Of a stretch of 10,393 nt of DNA, positions 6,058 through 10,393 are shown in pieces. Positions within the stretch are counted from its first letter, which is position 1; every line of letters starts with the position of its first letter. This DNA comes from an uncultured Ruminococcus sp. (GTDB lineage Bacteria > Bacillota > Clostridia > Oscillospirales > Ruminococcaceae), in the NCBI GenBank assembly GCA_945876155.1, contig CAMCMW010000031.1, forward strand, positions 1 through 10,393, given 5' to 3'. The notes beneath the pieces were generated by a model that searched no databases, was not told the origin of the DNA, and was given only the letters and a program-made list of their open reading frames with translations. Both the position numbers and the translations under genes were made by a program.

Positions 6058-6321
6058 ATGGATCAGGGAGAAGTACTTCAGATATTTCGTTCCGCAATGT
6101 ATGTGGCAATTAAAATAGCTGCTCCGCTGCTGATTGTCAGTATTGTAATCGGACTTGTTATTGCGATTTTTCAGGCGGCAACGCAGATACATGAACAGAC
6201 TCTGACATTTGTTCCTAAAATACTTGTTCTGGGACTTATGCTGCTGGGACTTGGTTCATGGATGATAACAACATTTTCAGAGTTTTTCACACAGATATTT
6301 GATCTGATAGCCGGAATCTGA
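6058..6321 (+). CDS. fliQ: Flagellar type III export gate protein FliQ
   Basis: An 87-residue protein with two membrane helices (about 16-38 and 52-72), the normal FliQ size. The N-terminal part reads VLQIFRSAMYVAIKIAAPLLIVSIVIG, followed by the conserved loop FQAATQIHEQTLTFVPKI. It wraps around FliP/FliR in the export gate of the inner membrane. AGGAGTG (6045-6051), which overlaps the fliP TAG stop, is the ribosome-binding site for the ATG at 6058. fliR follows after 10 bp. Confidence 0.96.
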   Translation: MDQGEVLQIFRSAMYVAIKIAAPLLIVSIVIGLVIAIFQAATQIHEQTLTFVPKILVLGLMLLGLGSWMITTFSEFFTQIFDLIAGI

Positions 6322-6331
6322 GGATAAAGCT

Positions 6332-7114
6332 TTGGGTGAACTTAGTTTAATACTTAATAATATAGATATATACTTACTTGTGTTTGCAAGAATGGCGGGT
6401 ATCATTATATTCAATCCGCTTTTGTCAAGAAATACTATACCGGCTGTGCTGCGTGCAGCAATTGCATTCGGTGTCACGATTCTTATAGCACCAATGGTTC
6501 CGCTGCCGGAAAATTACGATTCCGGAATGGCTGATTTTCTGATATATTTCGGAAAAGAAATGTTTATAGGATTTCTGCTTGGATATGTGTTTAACGTCTT
6601 TTACTATATGCTGATGACAACAGGTGACATACTGGATATGAGTTTCGGACTTGCAATGGCGAAAGTCTTTGACCCGGCAACAAATATTCAGTCTGCTTTT
6701 ACGGCAAATATGCTCCACCTCCTGTTTATTTTATATTTCTTTGCAACAGACAGCCACCTTGTCCTGATACAGACTGCAGTTCAGTCGTATGAGCTGTTTT
6801 CGGTGGGGGCTGAGAAATTATCCGTTCTTTCAGCCTGTCAGTTTGCGGTGGATATATTTGCAAATGTATTCGGACTGGCAATGAAACTTGGCTTTCCGTT
6901 TATAGCAGTTGAGCTGTTACTTGAAATCTGTATGGGTATTCTTATGAAACTTATTCCGCAGATTCATGTATTTGTTATTCAGTATCAGTTCAAGATTTTA
7001 CTTTCACTGCTCATGCTGTATATACTTGCAAATCCTATATCTGTTTTTATAGATAATTACATAATTATTATGTTTGATAATATAAATGAAGCGCTAAGTG
7101 CAGCAGCAGGATAG
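6332..7114 (+). CDS. fliR: Flagellar type III export gate protein FliR (TTG start)
   Basis: A 260-residue polytopic membrane protein of usual FliR length with about six hydrophobic segments. Recognisable stretches are LVFARMAGIIIFNPLLSRNTIPAVLRAAIAFG near the N-terminus, GKEMFIGFLLGYVFNVFYYML, the GDILDMSFGLAMAKVFDPATN loop, and PFIAVELLLEICMGILMKLIPQIHVF. FliR joins five FliP subunits to complete the channel. Translation starts at TTG 6332. GAGGAT (6320-6325), overlapping the fliQ stop, is 6 nt upstream, and no in-frame ATG suits the family N-terminus. The 3' end falls within an 8-bp inverted repeat. Confidence 0.95.
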   Translation: MGELSLILNNIDIYLLVFARMAGIIIFNPLLSRNTIPAVLRAAIAFGVTILIAPMVPLPENYDSGMADFLIYFGKEMFIGFLLGYVFNVFYYMLMTTGDILDMSFGLAMAKVFDPATNIQSAFTANMLHLLFILYFFATDSHLVLIQTAVQSYELFSVGAEKLSVLSACQFAVDIFANVFGLAMKLGFPFIAVELLLEICMGILMKLIPQIHVFVIQYQFKILLSLLMLYILANPISVFIDNYIIIMFDNINEALSAAAG

Positions 7115-7119
7115 CGCTT
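7089..7119 (+). repeat. Inverted repeat across the fliR stop codon
   Basis: A perfect 8-bp inverted repeat joins AAGCGCTA (7089-7096) to TAGCGCTT (7112-7119) with a 15-nt loop. The right arm starts with the TAG stop of fliR. No T-tract follows, so termination is unlikely. A pause or mRNA-stability structure between fliR and flhB is inferred. Confidence 0.5.
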
Positions 7120-7149
7120 TCAGAGCTGACCATAAAGGGGGAATGAGGC

Positions 7150-8226
7150 TTGCCGGATTCATCGGAAGAGAAAACCGAGAAAGCCACTCCGAAAAAACGT
7201 ACCGACCAACGAAAAGAAGGTAACATTTTTCAGAGTAAGGAAATTATAATAGCATTTTCCCTTATTGTAACTTTTTTTGCATTCCGTCTGTTGTATTCGA
7301 TAATAAAGGAAACACTTGCTGATTTTATGGAGGCATTTTTTTCACTTATCGGTACGCAGAAAACACTTGAAATTTCAGATACCTCAAAATTTTATATAGA
7401 TGGGTGTATTGCATTTGTAAAAGCGGCAATGCCAATGCTGCTGATTGCAGGTGCGTCGGCAATTATTGCAACAATAGCCCAGACAAAAGGACTTGTGTCA
7501 TTTAAGTCAATAAAGCCGAAATTCAGCCGTATGAACCCTTTGAACGGACTTAAAAATATGGTGTCGCTGAAGGGAATGGTTGAACTTTTAAAGTCAATAC
7601 TTAAAATCATACTGCTCTTTTATATTATATATTCATGTTTAAAAGGCGAGATAAATACTTTGCCTAAAATGTTTGATATGTCTGTGGAAGAAGTAGCCGG
7701 GGCATTGGGGAAGATTCTCTGGGGAATAATCACGAAGGTTACAATTGCATACGCTTTTGTTGCCGGATTCGATTACCTTTATCAGCGCTGGAGCTACGAA
7801 AAAAATCTTCGTATGACAAAGCAGGAGGTAAAGGAAGAATACAAAATGACCGAAGGTGACCCGAAAATCAAGGGACAGATAAAACAGAAACAGCAGGCTA
7901 TGGCAAGACGTCGTATGATGCAGGCAGTTCCTGAGGCGGATGTGGTAATCAGAAACCCGACGCATTTTGCAGTTGCGCTTAAATACGATTCCAAAAAATG
8001 CAATGCACCTGTTGTTATTGCAAAGGGTGTTGACAGTCTTGCACTTAAAATTGTCGAGATTGCTCAGCAGAATAATATAGTTATTATGGAGAACCGACCC
8101 CTTGCAAGGGCGCTTTATTCTGAAGTTGACCTTGACAGAGAAATTCCGGCGGAATTTTATAATCCGGTTGCGGAAGTTCTTGCTTATGTATACAGCCTGA
8201 AGGAAAAGGATTTGAAAAAGAATTGA
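7150..8226 (+). CDS. flhB: Flagellar export switch protein FlhB (TTG start)
   Basis: A 358-residue export-gate component that switches substrate specificity from rod/hook to filament type. It has the family N-terminus SSEEKTEKATPKKRTDQRKEG, four membrane helices (about 28-50, 88-106, 142-162, 187-206), a charged linker (YEKNLRMTKQEVKEEYK), and the cytoplasmic autocleavage domain with N269-P270-T271-H272. The cleavage site is therefore intact, followed by FAVALKYD and VVIAKGVDSLALKI. The start is TTG 7150: GGGGGA (7137-7142) is 7 nt upstream, and the ATG at 7143 is in another frame. The stop overlaps the flhA TTG start (TTGA, 8223-8226). Confidence 0.97.
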   Translation: MPDSSEEKTEKATPKKRTDQRKEGNIFQSKEIIIAFSLIVTFFAFRLLYSIIKETLADFMEAFFSLIGTQKTLEISDTSKFYIDGCIAFVKAAMPMLLIAGASAIIATIAQTKGLVSFKSIKPKFSRMNPLNGLKNMVSLKGMVELLKSILKIILLFYIIYSCLKGEINTLPKMFDMSVEEVAGALGKILWGIITKVTIAYAFVAGFDYLYQRWSYEKNLRMTKQEVKEEYKMTEGDPKIKGQIKQKQQAMARRRMMQAVPEADVVIRNPTHFAVALKYDSKKCNAPVVIAKGVDSLALKIVEIAQQNNIVIMENRPLARALYSEVDLDREIPAEFYNPVAEVLAYVYSLKEKDLKKN

Positions 8227-10283
8227 AAAAACTTCTTAATTTTTTTACTAAGAACGTTGTTGCGGCGTTTGTCGTACTGATCGTTTTTCTGATTATTATA
8301 CCGCTGCCGACAGCAATACTTGACTTTATGTTTATTATGCAGCTGGGACTTTCTCTCATTGTCCTTCTTATGACAATGTATGTTAAGAATGTACTGGAAT
8401 TTTCAGTATTCCCGACCCTGCTGCTCCTTACAACTGTGCTGCGACTGGCGCTGAATATATCTTCAACCCGTTCGATTCTTTCAAACGGCGGTTATGCCGG
8501 CGAAGTAGTAAAGGTATTCGGACAGTTTGTTATCAGGGGCGACGTTGTAGTCGGCCTTGTAATATTCCTTATTATCGTACTTGTTCAGTTCCTTGTTATT
8601 ACCAAGGGTGCTGAGCGTGTATCAGAAGTATCTGCAAGATTTACTCTTGACGCTATGCCCGGTAAGCAGATGGCAATTGATGCCGATTTAAGCTCCGGAC
8701 TCATCGACGAGCAGACTGCAAGGCAGCGCCGTTCAAATATCCAGCGTGAGGCAAGCTTTTACGGCGCTATGGACGGTGCGTCCAAGTTTGTAAAGGGTGA
8801 CGCAATCATGTCAATTGTCGTAACCTTTATAAACCTCATAGGCGGTATTGTAGTTGGTCTGTTAAATGGCGGCGGAAATTTCGGCGATATTATTCAGACT
8901 TACAGCGTTGCCACAGTCGGCGACGGTATGATGTCACAGATTCCGGCACTTCTTATCTCCGTTTCAACAGGTATGCTGGTAACAAGATCGGCATCAGAGG
9001 ACAACATGAACGCAGACTTTTCAAGGCAGTTCATATCACAGCCGAGGGTACTCCTGCTTGCAGGTATTGCACTGCTGTTCCTCATATTTATCGGATTTCC
9101 GCCGGTACAGCTTATTCTGCTTTCAGCGTTTCTTATCACCATGTCATTCCTGCTTACAAGAACAGAGAAAAAGTATGCAGTAGAAGAAATTGAGGAAGAA
9201 ATTCCGGAAGAGCAGATTACCAGTGAGGCAGAATATTACAGGAATATTGATAATCTTTACGATCTGCTGAATGTTGAGCAGATAAAAATTGAATTCGGTT
9301 ACAGTCTGATACCGCTTGTTGATGAAAACAGCGGCGGTAACTTCCTTGACCGAGTTGTCATGTTCCGAAAGCAGTACGCTATGGAAATGGGTATAGTTAT
9401 ACCGCCTGTTCAGCTGAAAGACAGCGGACAGATAAACCCGAACCAGTATTCTATCTGCATCAAGGGCGAAGAGGTCACAAGAGGTGATATACTTGTTGAC
9501 CATTATCTGGCACTTGCACCGTCGGAAGAAGAAGACACTATTGACGGTATCGACACAATTGAACCAGCATTTGGCATAAAGGCTAAGTGGATAAGCGAGG
9601 ATAAGAAGGTCAAGGCAGAACTGCTGGGGTATACCCTTATTGACCCTGTTTCGGTTATTATCACACACCTTTCAGAGGTTATAAAGGCTCATGCTTATGA
9701 ACTTGTCAACCGTGCTGAGATAAACAATATGCTTGAAAATCTTAAGAAAACAAACGAGGCCATTGTCAATGACACTATTCCGTCAGCAGTCACTATCGGA
9801 GAACTTCAGAAGGTTATCTGCCGTCTGCTTCAGGAACAGGTACCAGTCAGAGACCTTGAAACAATTCTTGAGACACTGGGTGATTACGGCCCGAAAATCA
9901 AGGACACAGATATGCTTACTGAATATGTACGTCAGTCACTGAAACGTACTATTTCACATAAGTTTGCCGAGGCAGACCAGCTTAAAGTTATCAGCCTTGA
10001 CGCAAAGGTCGAGAACCTTATTATGGGTTCAGTAAAGAAAATGGATAACGGTTCTTATCTTGCACTTGACCAGGAGAGTATTCAGAACATTGTCATTGCG
10101 TCCACAACCCAGATTGACAGAATCCGTGACCTTGTTCCGTCACCGGTTATTCTTACATCTCCGATTGTCAGAATTTACTTCAAAAAGCTTATTGACCAGT
10201 TCTGCCCGAATGTAAACGTGCTTTCATTCAATGAAATTGACTCAAATATCCAGATTCAGGCACTGGGAACAATAGAAATCTGA
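8223..10283 (+). CDS. flhA: Flagellar export gate protein FlhA (TTG start)
   Basis: A 686-residue FHIPEP-family export protein of normal length. The N-terminal half holds about eight membrane helices, with TTVLRLALNISSTRSIL (about 70-86) and the conserved cytoplasmic loop RVSEVSARFTLDAMPGKQM, ADLSSGLID, REASFYGAMDGASKFVKGDA, which couples proton flow to export. After an acidic linker (EEIEEEIPEEQ) comes the cytoplasmic nonamer-forming domain that docks chaperone-substrate complexes (FGYSLIPLVD, GDILVDHYLAL, GYTLIDPVSVIITHLSEVIKAHA cut in parts, VPVRDLETILETLGDY, SPVILTSPIVRIYFKKL). The TTG at 8223 overlaps the flhB stop. The nearest Shine-Dalgarno is AAGGA at 8206-8210, 12 nt away, so coupled reinitiation after flhB is likely. 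Confidence 0.97.
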   Translation: MKKLLNFFTKNVVAAFVVLIVFLIIIPLPTAILDFMFIMQLGLSLIVLLMTMYVKNVLEFSVFPTLLLLTTVLRLALNISSTRSILSNGGYAGEVVKVFGQFVIRGDVVVGLVIFLIIVLVQFLVITKGAERVSEVSARFTLDAMPGKQMAIDADLSSGLIDEQTARQRRSNIQREASFYGAMDGASKFVKGDAIMSIVVTFINLIGGIVVGLLNGGGNFGDIIQTYSVATVGDGMMSQIPALLISVSTGMLVTRSASEDNMNADFSRQFISQPRVLLLAGIALLFLIFIGFPPVQLILLSAFLITMSFLLTRTEKKYAVEEIEEEIPEEQITSEAEYYRNIDNLYDLLNVEQIKIEFGYSLIPLVDENSGGNFLDRVVMFRKQYAMEMGIVIPPVQLKDSGQINPNQYSICIKGEEVTRGDILVDHYLALAPSEEEDTIDGIDTIEPAFGIKAKWISEDKKVKAELLGYTLIDPVSVIITHLSEVIKAHAYELVNRAEINNMLENLKKTNEAIVNDTIPSAVTIGELQKVICRLLQEQVPVRDLETILETLGDYGPKIKDTDMLTEYVRQSLKRTISHKFAEADQLKVISLDAKVENLIMGSVKKMDNGSYLALDQESIQNIVIASTTQIDRIRDLVPSPVILTSPIVRIYFKKLIDQFCPNVNVLSFNEIDSNIQIQALGTIEI

Positions 10284-10290
10284 TTTTTTT
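10251..10290 (+). terminator. Possible weak intrinsic terminator at the end of flhA
   Basis: CAGATT (10251-10256) can pair with AATCTG (10277-10282), which overlaps the flhA stop codon, followed by A and seven Ts (10284-10290). The stem is short and the loop is 20 nt long, so termination would be weak at best. It is supported mainly by the T-run and the new promoter just downstream. Confidence 0.25.
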
Positions 10291-10300
10291 AATGTTTTAC

Positions 10301-10329
10301 TTGTCAAATGGAATTTTTTATTGTATAAT
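10301..10329 (+). promoter_or_regulatory. Sigma-A type promoter after flhA
   Basis: TTGTCA (10301-10306) and TATAAT (10324-10329) are separated by exactly 17 nt, in an AT-rich stretch after the flhA stop. The -10 is a perfect consensus and the -35 differs at one position. A start near 10335-10338 is expected. It should drive the next gene beyond the window (flhF or another motility gene by synteny, not visible), giving that unit expression independent of the upstream flagellar genes. Confidence 0.65.
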
Positions 10330-10340
10330 AATAATTGAGG

Positions 10341-10379
10341 TACTGTACAAAAAACTTTGAGAGCTTTTTTGAAACAGTA
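10341..10379 (+). promoter_or_regulatory. Hairpin in the leader downstream of the promoter
   Basis: Inverted repeat: TACTGT (10341-10346) with ACAGTA (10374-10379), CAAAAAA (10348-10354) with TTTTTTG (10365-10371), and CT with AG around a 5-nt loop (10357-10361), with small bulges. It would lie at the very 5' end of the RNA from the promoter at 10301-10329. A 5'-end stabiliser or a leader control element is inferred. The downstream gene is not in the window. Confidence 0.45.
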
Positions 10380-10393
10380 TTGTCTGAAAAGGG

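Noticed and set aside
9144..9668. 174-residue minus-strand ORF inside flhA
   Set aside because: It is fully inside the conserved FlhA coding region. The protein is a Cys/Phe/Asn-rich shadow with no recognisable domain.
9733..9942. 69-residue + strand ORF within flhA
   Set aside because: Out of frame with the conserved FlhA C-terminal domain. It has no ribosome-binding site and no recognisable features.
1..10393. CRISPR arrays, tRNA/rRNA genes, transposase genes, defence or toxin systems
   Set aside because: I looked for direct repeats, tRNA-like cloverleaf sequence and transposase motifs and saw none. The window is filled by flagellar genes.

Overview
The window is a dense, single-strand flagellar gene cluster. 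Everything recognisable is on the + strand, in this order: 3' end of flgE (hook), flbD/swrD, motA, motB, fliM, fliY (FliN-type), fliO, fliP, fliQ, fliR, flhB, flhA. The moderately AT-rich sequence, strong purine-rich Shine-Dalgarno sites, frequent TTG/GTG starts, an FliY-type switch protein and the flgE-flbD...fliM-fliY-fliOPQR-flhB-flhA order point to a motile Firmicute of the class Clostridia. A Ruminococcus/Oscillospiraceae-like gut or rumen organism is my guess, not something the sequence proves.

Layout: 1-472 holds the end of the hook gene. It is followed by a strong intergenic hairpin and the 59-residue FlbD, whose ribosome-binding site is separated from its start by a small hairpin. 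796-2532 encodes the MotA/MotB stator. 2556-4821 encodes the switch proteins FliM and FliY, separated by a ~178 bp non-coding, hairpin-rich element with terminal inverted repeats and TA ends (MITE-like). 4843-10283 encodes the membrane part of the flagellar type III export gate (FliO, FliP, FliQ, FliR, FlhB, FlhA), tightly packed and mostly translated from TTG or GTG starts. After flhA there is a good sigma-A-like promoter (TTGTCA-17-TATAAT) and a leader hairpin that begin the next transcription unit beyond the window.

How the parts work together: FliP/Q/R/FlhB/FlhA form the export gate that secretes rod, hook and filament subunits, and FliO helps assemble FliP. MotA/MotB convert ion flow to torque on the rotor. 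FliM/FliY form part of the rotor C-ring, and FlbD/SwrD is linked in Bacillus to motor power.

I see no wholly new system here. The most interesting departure from the textbook arrangement is in the switch. FliM and FliY both lack the N-terminal LSQxEIDALL-type CheY-P docking peptide, both CheC-like phosphatase motifs in FliY have lost their Asn, and the cheY and fliL genes normally found in this cluster are absent. MotB also lacks the Asp of the GHTD peptidoglycan-binding motif. Together these suggest a motor whose directional control and wall anchoring differ from the Bacillus/E. coli model.
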